64,000 nucleotides of DNA from Andreprevotia sp. IGB-42. Lineage in GTDB: Bacteria > Pseudomonadota > Gammaproteobacteria > Burkholderiales > Chitinibacteraceae. A model generated the notes under the pieces. The model was not told the origin of the DNA. It saw only the letters and a list, made by a program, of their open reading frames with translations, and searched no databases. Both the position numbers and the translations under genes were made by a program. Location of the stretch: assembly GCF_009848685.1 (NCBI RefSeq), contig NZ_WXTX01000005.1, positions 124,001-188,000 of the forward strand. The letters run 5' to 3'. Below, one piece after another: positions 25,331-34,334 of the stretch. Within the stretch, counting starts at the first letter, position 1. The number at the start of each line of letters is the position of its first letter.

Positions 25331-26326
25331 ATGGCAACAACAACGTATGGTTCGATTGGCACCAGCACCGCTGGCTGGATGCTGAAAACAGCGCTGGAAC
25401 ACGCAGCGCCGTATTTGGTGATCCAGAACTACACCAAATCGCTGGCGCTGGCGAAGAACAGTACCAAGACCATGAACTGCCGCCGGCCGAATCTGTTTCC
25501 GCTGGTGACCACGCCGCTGACCGAGGGCGTGGCGCCGTCGGCCGAGGCTTTTTCGTACACGCCGGTGGATATCCCGCTGGTGCAGTTTGGCCGCGTGGCT
25601 GAACTGACCGACGTGGTACAGGACATGGCCAAGGAGCCGGCGCTGAAGGAAATGTCCGAGATCCTTGGCGAGGCGATGGCCAATACCTACGAAGCGGTGA
25701 CTTACAACACCGCCAAGGGGGGCACATCCGTGTTCTACGCCAATGGCGGTGCGCGCAACGTGGTGAATACGCAGATTACCGCCACGCTGTTGCGTAATGC
25801 CACGCGCTTGCTGCGCCGGAACAAGGCACGCTTTATCGGCCAGCGCCTGGCGGCTTCTCCCAACTATGCAACGCAGCCGGTGGGCGAGGCATTCTTTGCC
25901 TTTGGCCATACCGATATCGATGCCGATCTGCGTGCGGTACTGGGTAGTGCATTCCTGCCGGTGGAGGCCTATGGCGCCAGCATGAAGGCCGAGCCATATG
26001 AAGTAGGCAAGTTCGAGAACATCCGCTTCATCCTGTCGCCGGAATTCACGCCTTGGACCGACGCGGGTGGCGCCAAGGGCAGCATGAAATCCACCGGCGG
26101 CACCAGCGCCGATGTGTATCCGCTGGTGATCCTGGGCAAGGATGCGCTGGCAACGGTGGCGCTCAAGGGTGCAAATGCGATGACGCCCTATGTGCTGCAA
26201 CCGGGTGAAGCGCGTGGTGGTGACCCGATTGGCCAGAAAGGCACGGTGGGCTTCAAGAGCTACTTTGCTGCGGCCATCCTGAACGATGCGTGGCTGACCC
26301 GGATCGAACTGGCGGTATCGGCCTGA
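25331..26326 (+). CDS. Major capsid protein, N4-gp56 family
   Basis: A 331-residue protein with the features of the N4-gp56/HK97-fold capsid family. These include the early TTPLTEGVAPSAEAFSYTPVDIPL strand-turn, the FGRVAELTDVVQDMAKEPALKEMSEILGEAM helix and the late KFENIRFILSPEFTPW segment. It forms the head shell. The start follows a GGAG site five bases upstream. It is preceded by the scaffold-like gene and followed by a GC-rich palindrome and a small head-associated gene. Confidence 0.88.
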   Translation: MATTTYGSIGTSTAGWMLKTALEHAAPYLVIQNYTKSLALAKNSTKTMNCRRPNLFPLVTTPLTEGVAPSAEAFSYTPVDIPLVQFGRVAELTDVVQDMAKEPALKEMSEILGEAMANTYEAVTYNTAKGGTSVFYANGGARNVVNTQITATLLRNATRLLRRNKARFIGQRLAASPNYATQPVGEAFFAFGHTDIDADLRAVLGSAFLPVEAYGASMKAEPYEVGKFENIRFILSPEFTPWTDAGGAKGSMKSTGGTSADVYPLVILGKDALATVALKGANAMTPYVLQPGEARGGDPIGQKGTVGFKSYFAAAILNDAWLTRIELAVSA

Positions 26327-26372
26327 TTTGGCTGATACATTGTTTTTGAGTCTTTTCCGATAAACCTTGATG

Positions 26373-26392
26373 GGGCCGGCGTACGCCGGCCC
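26373..26392 (+). promoter_or_regulatory. Perfect 20-bp palindrome after the capsid gene
   Basis: GGGCCGGCGT followed directly by ACGCCGGCCC is a perfect inverted repeat with no T run. In RNA it would form a stable hairpin just downstream of the capsid stop. It may limit read-through or protect the capsid message from exonucleases. Confidence 0.6.
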
Positions 26393-26404
26393 TGCGGAGC
26401 AAAC

Positions 26405-26680
26405 ATGGCTGAAAGTGTGAACGAGGCGAAGCCGCGCGCGGCAAAAAGTGGCAAGGCGACTGCCATCATCAATATCCAGAGCAGTGGCGATGACAGCACG
26501 GCTGTGTATTTGTCCCGTGATGGTGAAACGCTGCTGATCCAGCGCGATCAGGAAGTGGAAGTACCGGCGTGGGTGCCGGACGTGCTGCGCGATGCCACGC
26601 GCCCGGTGAAGAATGCCAAGGAGGCGACAGATGACAAGCTGGGCCTGGCGCCACGCTACAGTTTTTCCGTGATCGCCTGA
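26405..26680 (+). CDS. Small phage head-associated protein
   Basis: A 91-residue protein with a basic N-terminus and a compact beta core (ATAIINIQSSGDDSTAVYLSRDGETLLIQRDQEVEVPAWVPDVL is the central region in outline). Position between capsid and adaptor genes suggests a head decoration or completion role, which is inference. A GGAG site precedes the ATG. A strong terminator follows immediately. Confidence 0.6.
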   Translation: MAESVNEAKPRAAKSGKATAIINIQSSGDDSTAVYLSRDGETLLIQRDQEVEVPAWVPDVLRDATRPVKNAKEATDDKLGLAPRYSFSVIA

Positions 26681-26718
26681 TGCTGGTGCGGCATTGCCGC
26701 GCCATCGGCAACTGATTG

Positions 26719-26746
26719 AAGGCCGCGTTACACACGCGGCCTTTTT
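26719..26746 (+). terminator. Rho-independent terminator inside the phage block
   Basis: AAGGCCGCGT and ACGCGGCCTT make a perfect 10-bp stem with a five-to-six base loop and a T5 tail. It divides the capsid genes from the tail genes, so the latter need read-through or their own promoter. Confidence 0.9.
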
Positions 26747-26793
26747 GCATCCGGCGCGCCAAGATCGTTGCATCAACCAGGAGGGAGGATGCA

Positions 26794-27435
26794 ATGAATT
26801 ATCTGCAATTGGTGCAGCAGACATGGCGCGAGGCCGGGCTGTCCGGCGAAGGACCACCCGATGTAGTGAGCGCCACCGATATGGCACGCAAGGTGTGCAG
26901 TTGGGTGAACCAGGCGTGGCAGGAAATCCAGTCGCTGCGCGCGTGGCCGTTTCTGCAGCGGCGCGTTTCGGCGCAATTGATCCCTAGCCAGTACCAATAC
27001 ACCCTGGCCGAACTGGGACTTGCCGATGTACGCAGTTTTGACGTGCGTTATCTGCAGATCGGTGCCCAGCCAGCCCGCTGGCTGGACTGGCCTGCTGCGC
27101 GCGGAGTCTGGGACAAAACGCCGGATGCTGGCAAGCCGGCCGGGGTGAGCCTGCATCCATCCGGTGCGTTGTGGTTTGACCGCGTGCCGGATCAGCCCTA
27201 CGGCGTACAGCTCGATTACACCGCTACGGCACAAAACCTGCAGGACAATCTGGATGTGCCTGCCTTGCAGGAGCAAGACCAGATGGTGATTGTGTGGCTG
27301 GCAGTCTCGCGCTACGCCGGGTATGACGTTGCGCCGGAGTTGCTGGCTGCGGCCACGCAGAACTACCGCAATGCAATGATGCGCCTGCTGCAGCACAGCT
27401 TTGCCACCGGCGTGTGCGAGGCGCCGCTGGCATGA
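26794..27435 (+). CDS. Putative head-tail adaptor protein
   Basis: A 213-residue protein beginning MNYLQLVQQTWREAGLSG, with VCSWVNQAWQEIQSLRAWPFLQRR. This pattern (an N-terminal helix, then V-N-x-A-W-x-x-I-Q followed by an aromatic W-x-F) is shared by SU10-type phage adaptor proteins. The rest is beta-rich (VRSFDVRYLQIGAQPARWLDW, LWFDRVPDQPYGVQLDYT). It would sit below the portal, yet no portal gene is present. A strong GGAGGGAGG site precedes the start. Its stop overlaps the next start (ATGA). Confidence 0.65.
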   Translation: MNYLQLVQQTWREAGLSGEGPPDVVSATDMARKVCSWVNQAWQEIQSLRAWPFLQRRVSAQLIPSQYQYTLAELGLADVRSFDVRYLQIGAQPARWLDWPAARGVWDKTPDAGKPAGVSLHPSGALWFDRVPDQPYGVQLDYTATAQNLQDNLDVPALQEQDQMVIVWLAVSRYAGYDVAPELLAAATQNYRNAMMRLLQHSFATGVCEAPLA

Positions 27436-29168
27436 GCTGGCAGGCGATGTCCTATCCGCTGGGAGGCGGACTGAATGTGGCGGACCCTGCGGTGGCAGTG
27501 TTGCCGGGCCAAGCCTTGTTCGTGGAGAACTTCGAGGCGGCGCGCGAAGGCGGTTATCGCCGTATTGACGGATACAGTGGCTACGACGGTAGTGCCTCGC
27601 CATTGCCGGCTGCAGTGCCCGGATCGGGGCCGATACGCGGGGTGATGTATCTGGCTGGCACGCTGTACGCGGTACGCGACAATCTGGCCGGGACCGCAGC
27701 CATTATCCACAAGGCCAGTGCGATCGGTTGGCAGCCTGTGACGATGTCGCCTGCCATGGGCTTCAACAATGGCATCAGCAAGGTCGCCGTTGGCGTGACA
27801 GTAACCGGTGGCACATCCGGGGCGACAGCACTGGTGGCGCGAGTGCTGGTGAACGGTGGCGACTGGTCTGGCACGCCCGGCAAGGCCGTTGGCTCTTTGG
27901 TATTGGGCAATGTGACGGGCACCTGGCAGGTGGGCGAGGCGATCAAGATCGGTGCCACCGCATGCGCCAATGTGACCAGCCTGCCTGTTGCACCGGTGCT
28001 GCAAGCCGGCGGTACGTATCGCACCACCAATTACAACTTCGGCGGTGCTGCCGGCAATGTGCGCATCTATGGCTGTGATGGCATCAACCCGGCGTTCGAG
28101 TTCGATGGTGTGGTGTTTGCCCAGATACGTACCGGCATGCCGGCCGACCGGCCGTATCTGATCGCTGCACATCGCAACTATCTGTTTCTGGGTTTTGCCG
28201 GTGGTTCGGTGCAGTACAGCGGCCTGGGTGACCCGTTGACGTTTCTTGCGAAAGTGGGGGCAGGCGAGCTGGCGCTGGGCGATGAAGTGACCAACCTGGT
28301 GAGCTACCGCGGCGAGGTGATGGTGATGACCTGCCGGGATCGCGTGGCCTTGCTGTATGGCAGCAGCCCGCAGGATTTTGCCATCAAGCTGGCCAGCCAG
28401 GCAGCTGGCGCCACGGTGCAGAGCGCGCGCGAGGTGTCTGGCCAGCTGTATTACCTGAGTGGCGACGGGCTGACCACCTTGCAGGCCACGCAGGATTACG
28501 GCGACTTCAACAGCGCGCTACTCAGCCGCAAGGTGCAACCGATGCTGGATGCCAGCGCGGCACGCTATGCATTTGTGTGCCGCGAGAAAGGCCAACTGCG
28601 GCTGGTGATGGCTGATGGCGTGATCTGGTCTTTTACCGTGATGCCTGATGGCACGCTGGCGGCCATGCGCGGCCGTTACCCGCAGATGCTCAATTGCGCC
28701 GATAGCTGGCGTGACCCCGCCGGGCGCGAGGTGATTTACGGCGGTTTTGCGGACGGCAAGGTGTGTCGGCTGGACAGCGGTAGCAGCTTTGACGGTGGGG
28801 GCATCACAGCGGTGTTGCGACTGGGCTTTGCCATCCCGCAGGTAGGCCGGCGCTTCCGCCTGCATCGGCTGGTGCTGCAGATGCTGCGCGGCAGCCCTGC
28901 CAGCTTCATTGCGCGCATGGATTTCGATCTGGCGCGCGGCACGCCATCCGATTACCTGATGAGCGCATTGGGGGCCGGCGGCGTTTACGACCAGGCCCAG
29001 TTTGACAACGTGCGCTACGACGGCGGTTTTTATGCCGAGGTCGCCACCAACCTGACCGGCGTTGGCGAATCGTGCGATCTGATCATCGTGCAGCAATCTG
29101 CCGTCTCGCCATCGTGGGGCGTGGCGGCCATCAACCTGTTCGTTACACCGAGGGGATTTATCCGATGA
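27432..29168 (+). CDS. Putative phage tail nozzle/tubular protein
   Basis: A 578-residue all-beta protein beginning MSWQAMSYPLGGGLNVADPAV, a region that resembles the start of podoviral nozzle or tail tubular B proteins (a G-G-L/I-N segment near the N-terminus then LPGQALFVENFE). Repeated beta-propeller-like stretches follow (for example VMYLAGTLYAVRDN, RNYLFLGFAGGSVQYSGLGDP, VMVMTCRDRVALLYGSSP). The fit is by position, size and composition rather than a strong motif. It overlaps both neighbours by four bases (ATGA), indicating translational coupling through the tail operon. Confidence 0.6.
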   Translation: MSWQAMSYPLGGGLNVADPAVAVLPGQALFVENFEAAREGGYRRIDGYSGYDGSASPLPAAVPGSGPIRGVMYLAGTLYAVRDNLAGTAAIIHKASAIGWQPVTMSPAMGFNNGISKVAVGVTVTGGTSGATALVARVLVNGGDWSGTPGKAVGSLVLGNVTGTWQVGEAIKIGATACANVTSLPVAPVLQAGGTYRTTNYNFGGAAGNVRIYGCDGINPAFEFDGVVFAQIRTGMPADRPYLIAAHRNYLFLGFAGGSVQYSGLGDPLTFLAKVGAGELALGDEVTNLVSYRGEVMVMTCRDRVALLYGSSPQDFAIKLASQAAGATVQSAREVSGQLYYLSGDGLTTLQATQDYGDFNSALLSRKVQPMLDASAARYAFVCREKGQLRLVMADGVIWSFTVMPDGTLAAMRGRYPQMLNCADSWRDPAGREVIYGGFADGKVCRLDSGSSFDGGGITAVLRLGFAIPQVGRRFRLHRLVLQMLRGSPASFIARMDFDLARGTPSDYLMSALGAGGVYDQAQFDNVRYDGGFYAEVATNLTGVGESCDLIIVQQSAVSPSWGVAAINLFVTPRGFIR

Positions 29169-29512
29169 GTGGCCCATATTTCACCTGGACCTACAACTAC
29201 CTGCCCGGCGCCATTGTTGGCAGTAGCGAAGCGTCGCAATTGCTGGGAGCGGTGCGTGCCGGTTTTGACGCGGTTGCTGCCGACTACACCACTACACAGG
29301 CGGCTTTTGCATTGAAGGCCAATCTGGCATCGCCGCAACTGAGTGGTGTGCCACAGGCGCCCACTGCGCTGGCTGGCGACAACACGCAGCAGATTGCAAC
29401 GACTGCCTATGTGCTGTCAGCACTGAACCTGGCCGGTATTTCCGGCAGCAATCTGCTGCAGTGGGAACGGCAGATGCGCAGGGCCAAGCAGGCTTACTGG
29501 AACATGAATTAA
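29165..29512 (+). CDS. Small phage tail-fibre-associated protein
   Basis: A 115-residue protein containing TTQAAFALKANLASPQLSG followed by DNTQQIATTAYV. The latter A-x-D-N-T-x-Q-I-A-T-T-A-x-V motif is common in shafts of phage tail fibres and collars, marking the end of a repeat domain. The short length suggests a fibre adaptor or N-terminal anchor. It overlaps the upstream nozzle-like gene by four bases. Confidence 0.6.
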   Translation: MSGPYFTWTYNYLPGAIVGSSEASQLLGAVRAGFDAVAADYTTTQAAFALKANLASPQLSGVPQAPTALAGDNTQQIATTAYVLSALNLAGISGSNLLQWERQMRRAKQAYWNMN

Positions 29513-29522
29513 GGACAAGATC

Positions 29523-30206
29523 ATGGCTATTGAAGGAACACTCCCCGCTGTTTTCAGGCATTTGCCGCCGGTGACATTCATTGCCGCCAACGGTATCGCT
29601 GCCAAGGTATTGGCAGAACCAACGCCAGCGGCGCCGGGCAACACGCCTGCGCTATATGGGGGCAGTACACTGATTGATATCACTGCCAGCAGCAGTGATA
29701 CGGTCAACCGTGACCTGCAACTGTATGTGGCTAACCAGACAACCACCGTTGGCACGGCTACCGGCATGGCAAGCGTGACGCTGCAAACCGTGGTGCGTGC
29801 CAACGGAGACTTCATCGCGGATGGATGGCGCGTTGGTGACCTGTTGATGCTGTTTGCACCGGCAGGTGCTGCAGCGCAAGCCAGTGAAGGTGTGCTGGGG
29901 ATTGTGACTGCTGCAGCGAGTAGCACTTTGACGGTGAATGGCACACCATTTACAGCGGTGGGCTCGCTTACGGCGGGCACGCGTATTTGCCGGGTAAAGC
30001 CCCATTTGCGCGTTACGCTCCCTGCCAATGCCGGCAGCGACGGCATCACGCCGACGGTGGGCTTGTTGAATCACGGCAAGGATGGGGCTGCTGTGCGTTC
30101 CGAGCTGAAACTCGATGCCGCAAGTCTGCTGGTGGCAGCGTTGCCTGTAGCAATATCTGCGTTACCGGCATTTGCATCCCTCAGTGCCGTTGTGGCGTTG
30201 TACTAA
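29523..30206 (+). CDS. Phage virion structural protein, function unknown
   Basis: A 227-residue Ala/Thr/Val-rich protein (MAIEGTLPAVFRHLPPVTFIAANGIAA...) with alternating beta strands (STLIDITASSSD, LQLYVANQTTT, STLTVNGTPFTAVGS) and no signal peptide or membrane helix. The position between two fibre-type genes suggests a receptor-binding or fibre component. An AAGGA site precedes the start. No family recognised. Confidence 0.55.
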   Translation: MAIEGTLPAVFRHLPPVTFIAANGIAAKVLAEPTPAAPGNTPALYGGSTLIDITASSSDTVNRDLQLYVANQTTTVGTATGMASVTLQTVVRANGDFIADGWRVGDLLMLFAPAGAAAQASEGVLGIVTAAASSTLTVNGTPFTAVGSLTAGTRICRVKPHLRVTLPANAGSDGITPTVGLLNHGKDGAAVRSELKLDAASLLVAALPVAISALPAFASLSAVVALY

Positions 30207-30215
30207 GGGGGCGCT

Positions 30216-31388
30216 ATGGGAAATCCATTGAATACCGGTTTGCCGCCACCGCAGGCGGCACGTAGCGGTGATGCGATTGGAGATGCACGATTTTTTCCTG
30301 AATCTGCCAACGGCGTGACCACCAGCGAAGGTGCTGAATGGTTGCGCACAGGGTTGGCAGTGCCGGCGGCCAACTACCCGGTTGCGGCAAATCTTGAACA
30401 TTTGAAGGTGATCGGGGTGCCCGTCACCAACGCTACTACGGTGGTAGTTACCCAAGTCGCGGATAACGGTGCTGGCACGATTGTCGCTGCATATGGCGAT
30501 CCCAACAATGTGCTGGTCTCCACAGATTACGGTGCATCGTGGAACACGGTTGCTCACAATTGCAGTGGTAATAACGCGACTGCGGTTGTCTGGACTGGTA
30601 ACCGTTTTATCGTTGGAACGATGAGCATGGCAGCGTCACGGCTTGCCTACTCGATGACCGGCACGACATTCATTGCAGGTGGTAATGGCCCCGCTGGCAC
30701 CCACACCGGTTTCACCATGCGTGCCGCCTGGAATGGTGCGGTGGCCTTGTTCGTACTGCAGTCCAGTGCTCCCACAAGCTGCGCCTGCACCACTGTGGAC
30801 GGCATCACCGTGACCATCCGGAACCTGCCTGCAGCGTTGGGTGCGCAACCGGCGATTGCTTGCGGTGGGGGGATGTTCTTCGTCTTGCAGGGGTCTGCGA
30901 CCGCTTATACGACCCCCGATGGCTTCAATTTTACCGGCCGCATCCTACCCGGCCCTGCATACCAGATTGCCTATTTGAACGGGCTCTGGCTGATTTTGTC
31001 GGGTAGTGTTTATTACACCACCTTGGATGCAGTGGCTTATGTGCCACGTTCTTTTCCGGTGGTGGGGGCTTATACGGGAGGGTCCAGTGGACGCCTATCT
31101 TTTGATGCCAACCGCATTTATCTTGGGGTGCTTAATCACGCGGTGGTCCTCTGGACAATCGATGGTGTTTTCTGGCGCTTGCGCTGGGTCTCGCAAAAGC
31201 CGGCGAATAATGCTGTCTGGCATGTGCACTCGGGTCGCTGGTTGCTGTCATCAGTGGGAGGAGGTGCCACTATTCTGCGAATGCAGGATTTTATGAATGC
31301 TGATTACGTCGGTACTGGGCAGACGTGCTACGCGGATGGTGCGGGTAGTGCTGCATCGGCATCACCCATGTATGTGAGGCTCAAATGA
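30216..31388 (+). CDS. Putative tail fibre with sialidase-like propeller repeats
   Basis: A 390-residue protein. After a ~65-residue N-terminal region it shows repeated blades with Asp-box-like turns (VLVSTDYGASWNTV, YTTPDGFNFTGRI, VVLWTIDGVFWRL), the pattern S-x-D-x-G-x-x-W seen in sialidase/BNR propellers. Such domains often bind cell-surface glycans, consistent with host recognition. It starts after a GGGGG site and its stop overlaps the next gene (ATGA). Confidence 0.6.
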   Translation: MGNPLNTGLPPPQAARSGDAIGDARFFPESANGVTTSEGAEWLRTGLAVPAANYPVAANLEHLKVIGVPVTNATTVVVTQVADNGAGTIVAAYGDPNNVLVSTDYGASWNTVAHNCSGNNATAVVWTGNRFIVGTMSMAASRLAYSMTGTTFIAGGNGPAGTHTGFTMRAAWNGAVALFVLQSSAPTSCACTTVDGITVTIRNLPAALGAQPAIACGGGMFFVLQGSATAYTTPDGFNFTGRILPGPAYQIAYLNGLWLILSGSVYYTTLDAVAYVPRSFPVVGAYTGGSSGRLSFDANRIYLGVLNHAVVLWTIDGVFWRLRWVSQKPANNAVWHVHSGRWLLSSVGGGATILRMQDFMNADYVGTGQTCYADGAGSAASASPMYVRLK

Positions 31389-31726
31389 TCAATGGATTTA
31401 TTGTCATTGATACGCCTCCCAAGCCGCCGGGCTGGATCGATGCGCCAGCCGAATACGCGTGGATAGAAGTGGGCGCATTCATGGATCGCTTCGGCTCCGC
31501 GGCACTTGGGCTGATCTGCTCCGATGATCGCCAGGTGCAGGGGATGCTGGGACTGATCATGCCGCGTCGTTACATCGACCTGAAACGGCGGGATCTGCCC
31601 GCGATGCTTGATCTCCTGGCCGCCAAGGGGCTGCTTGGTGAGATGGATCAGTCCGTAATCCTTGATCCTCAAACCACAGAGGCAGAACGCTACATCAGGG
31701 GGCTGCCGCAGCCAGTGCCGGATTAG
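31385..31726 (+). CDS. Small phage protein, possible tail-fibre chaperone
   Basis: A 113-residue protein (MINGFIVIDTPPKPPGWIDAPAEYAWIEV...) with no membrane segment. Coupled by a four-base overlap to the fibre gene, a position often used by fibre assembly chaperones; no sequence motif supports this directly. The C-terminal half is helical (LPAMLDLLAAKGLLGEM). Confidence 0.5.
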   Translation: MINGFIVIDTPPKPPGWIDAPAEYAWIEVGAFMDRFGSAALGLICSDDRQVQGMLGLIMPRRYIDLKRRDLPAMLDLLAAKGLLGEMDQSVILDPQTTEAERYIRGLPQPVPD

Positions 31727-31769
31727 CGGGTAATACAACGACACAAACAATCAACAGCCTGGAGTCATC

Positions 31770-32801
31770 ATGGCAGATACAACTTTCAACCCGGCGCTGC
31801 AAGCCAAACCGCTGATCGCAGACCGGGCACGCAATGACTGGAACAACTACTGGAGTACTGCCAAGGCGGGCGATACCCAGAGCTGGGCTGGCGGAATGCT
31901 CACGCGCAATGAGGATGGCTCGGCAACCCTGAACAAGAACGGCAATGCACAGACATTCAATGCTGCGACATCCATGGAGGAGCTGGCCGCAGGCAATCAG
32001 GATATCGCCAATATGTGGGGCGGACAGTACGGTGTGGTCAAGCCGGTGAATGCGCAACTGAACTTTGATCCGAGTACCGGCTATCAATCTGCGGCCTTGC
32101 GCGGGGTCAGCGATAACGAGCTGACCAGTAACCAGATCGGCAAGGTGCTGGATGCCAATAGCCCGTTGATCCAGCAGGCGGTACGCCGCTCGATGGAACA
32201 GAGCAATAGCCGCGGGCTGCTCAATAGCTCGATTGCTGTTGGTGCCGGTACAGAGGCGGCAATTTCCCAGGCGTTGCCGATTGCAAGCGCCGATGCAGGT
32301 GCTTACCAGCAGGCAGCGCAAGATAACCAGAATGCCAGCAACCAGTTCGGTTTGGCAAAAAACAACGGAATCATCAATTCGCAACTGGCCGGGATCAACG
32401 CCGATTACGCACTGCGCAATCAACAGTACGGCAATGATTTTACCGGCAGTGAAAATGAAAAAACACGCAGGCAGGATCAGAGCCAGTTTGAGCAGAAGCA
32501 GGCACAGCAGAACGAGCAGTTCCTGGCCGCCCACGCACTGGAAATCCAGAATGCGGGTCTCGATGCACAGAAATTTCAGTGGAGCATGGATCAGGCTGCG
32601 GCGACGCTGAATAGCACCAACTTCCAGGCATACAGCACCGCAATTCAAAACATGCTGCTGTCCAACATCGACAACAAGGATGACGCCATCAAGGCGATCA
32701 ACAAGCTCTATTTCGGCAATGAAGAAGGGGCCGGTGACTTCCAGTTCAGCCTGAAACCCCGCACGGACTGGGCGCAAATCCAGCCGTACCCGAATCCGTA
32801 A
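31770..32801 (+). CDS. Putative internal virion protein 1
   Basis: A 343-residue, Gln/Asn-rich, largely helical protein with a long central coiled-coil region (for example TRRQDQSQFEQKQAQQNEQFL). Runs of Asn, Gln and Ala and lack of cysteine are typical of podoviral internal/ejection proteins found after the tail genes. No enzymatic motif seen. A GGAG site precedes the ATG. First of five similar genes in a row. Confidence 0.55.
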   Translation: MADTTFNPALQAKPLIADRARNDWNNYWSTAKAGDTQSWAGGMLTRNEDGSATLNKNGNAQTFNAATSMEELAAGNQDIANMWGGQYGVVKPVNAQLNFDPSTGYQSAALRGVSDNELTSNQIGKVLDANSPLIQQAVRRSMEQSNSRGLLNSSIAVGAGTEAAISQALPIASADAGAYQQAAQDNQNASNQFGLAKNNGIINSQLAGINADYALRNQQYGNDFTGSENEKTRRQDQSQFEQKQAQQNEQFLAAHALEIQNAGLDAQKFQWSMDQAAATLNSTNFQAYSTAIQNMLLSNIDNKDDAIKAINKLYFGNEEGAGDFQFSLKPRTDWAQIQPYPNP

Positions 32802-32812
32802 AGGAGATCGAG

Positions 32813-33862
32813 ATGCCTTATGGAACGGATGGCGGGTATGGGTATGGTGGGGTTGGCACACAGGGCGGTTTCGACAGCGGCAGCCACGGCCAAGGCACAC
32901 AGGGTGAAGGCGGATATGGCAATGCCGGGCATGACCAAGGCCAAGGTGCAAAGGACCTGGACAATGCCCGCACGCAGGATGCGCTGGGCCAGGCCAACAA
33001 TTCCAGCCCGCCCGGCTTTACCCAAGCCCTGAGCCAGAGCGATGCGCGCACCCAGCAGGCGGTGGATAACGCCAATGGGAAGTTTGGTCATTACGGGACC
33101 GTAACAACTGCGGCAATGGTGTACGGGGACCCAGATGTCCAAAACGACCACGATACCTATACGAACGACGAAAAAAAGGCCGCGATCAGAAACCCGTACC
33201 TGGACTTGTCATCGTGGCAGCGCTCGGCATATCTCGGCGATCTTGGCGCTGGGTATGACGAACGCGCTGAAGCCACCAACCGCGTTGCGGCATTGATCGA
33301 TAGTCGGGCAACTTATGATTCAGCGTCCAAAGCCTATGGAATCGGCAAGTTTGCCTTGATGCTGGCCAATCCCGTACTGGGTACGGTACTGAGCGCAGCA
33401 GAGCTTGGCTATGACGCATTGTCCGGCGATCTGGCTAACAACCCATCCAGTGCGATTGACCGGGGTATCGGGCTGATCCCGGGGAATCCATTTGCCAAGA
33501 CAGCAGCGCGTGTCATTGCCCGTGCTGCAACGGGCGATTCGTCCGGGGCTGCTGGGCTGGCAGGCGGGGCATTGGGTGGCGTCTTTGGCGGCAGCGCATT
33601 CGGTCAGCCTGGCGCACTGGCGGGCAGTTGGGCCGGCAGCAATATCGCACGCGGGCTGGCGAGCAGCGAAAGCAGCGGCGAGGGAAATGGTGGGCAGGGC
33701 GGGCAACAGGAAGGACGTGGTGGCAATGGGTCGACCGGCCCCGGCATCATCCAGACCGCTATGGCTACCAAACCGGTGACGTCCGTGACAGCCACTCAGC
33801 CGATCAGGATCAAGTCGGTAAATTACAACGTGGGTAGCGCCCGCAATTTCATGGTGGGATGA
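32813..33862 (+). CDS. Putative internal virion protein 2 (Gly-rich)
   Basis: A 349-residue protein with a Gly/Tyr/Gln-rich N-terminus (GGYGYGGVGTQGGF and following). A central region with a small hydrophobic pair (FALMLANPVLGTVLSAAELGY) is followed by a Gly/Ala-rich part (GAAGLAGGALGGVFGGSAF) that could insert in a membrane during DNA ejection. It ends in NVGSARNFMVG, a terminus echoed by the next protein. Started by AAGGAG. Function inferred from position only. Confidence 0.55.
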   Translation: MPYGTDGGYGYGGVGTQGGFDSGSHGQGTQGEGGYGNAGHDQGQGAKDLDNARTQDALGQANNSSPPGFTQALSQSDARTQQAVDNANGKFGHYGTVTTAAMVYGDPDVQNDHDTYTNDEKKAAIRNPYLDLSSWQRSAYLGDLGAGYDERAEATNRVAALIDSRATYDSASKAYGIGKFALMLANPVLGTVLSAAELGYDALSGDLANNPSSAIDRGIGLIPGNPFAKTAARVIARAATGDSSGAAGLAGGALGGVFGGSAFGQPGALAGSWAGSNIARGLASSESSGEGNGGQGGQQEGRGGNGSTGPGIIQTAMATKPVTSVTATQPIRIKSVNYNVGSARNFMVG

Positions 33863-33865
33863 GGT

Positions 33866-34333
33866 ATGGATTGGTTCAACGATGACGCGAGCTGGAAGGA
33901 TTGGGCAGGCGGTAACGCCAAAGCCACCGATACATCAGGGTGGGACTCGCTTGATCTGAATATCCCGAGCGAGAGTTCGACACCCGCTGGTGGGACTGAT
34001 TGGTACAGCTGGATGCCGCCAAGTGCTTCGATATTAGCCAGCGGCTTCGGCATGGATAAAGGTGAGGACGACACCGCGAGCCTGTTCGGTGGCGTGGGCA
34101 AGGCGCTTGGTGGCGTATATGACTGGTATCAGGGCGCGGGTCCTGGTGTGCAAGGCCTCGTCAATTCCGTGGTGCTGGGCAGCGCACAGGCATATCTCAA
34201 AGGGCGAGAGGCCGACAAACAGCGCGATTACGAGCGTACGCTGACCGAAGAGCAGCGCGAATACAACCGCAAGATGCGCGTGGTGCCGAAGAATATTGCG
34301 GTTGGCAGTGCTGCCAACTTCCAGGGGAAATGA
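33866..34333 (+). CDS. Putative internal virion protein 3
   Basis: A 155-residue protein with an acidic N-terminus (MDWFNDDASWKDW). A Gly-rich middle is followed by a charged helix (AYLKGREADKQRDYERTLTEEQREYNRKM). Its end, NIAVGSAANFQGK, shares VGSAxNF with the terminus of the preceding protein. It starts three bases after the upstream stop. No enzymatic motif. Confidence 0.5.
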   Translation: MDWFNDDASWKDWAGGNAKATDTSGWDSLDLNIPSESSTPAGGTDWYSWMPPSASILASGFGMDKGEDDTASLFGGVGKALGGVYDWYQGAGPGVQGLVNSVVLGSAQAYLKGREADKQRDYERTLTEEQREYNRKMRVVPKNIAVGSAANFQGK

Positions 34334-34334
34334 G

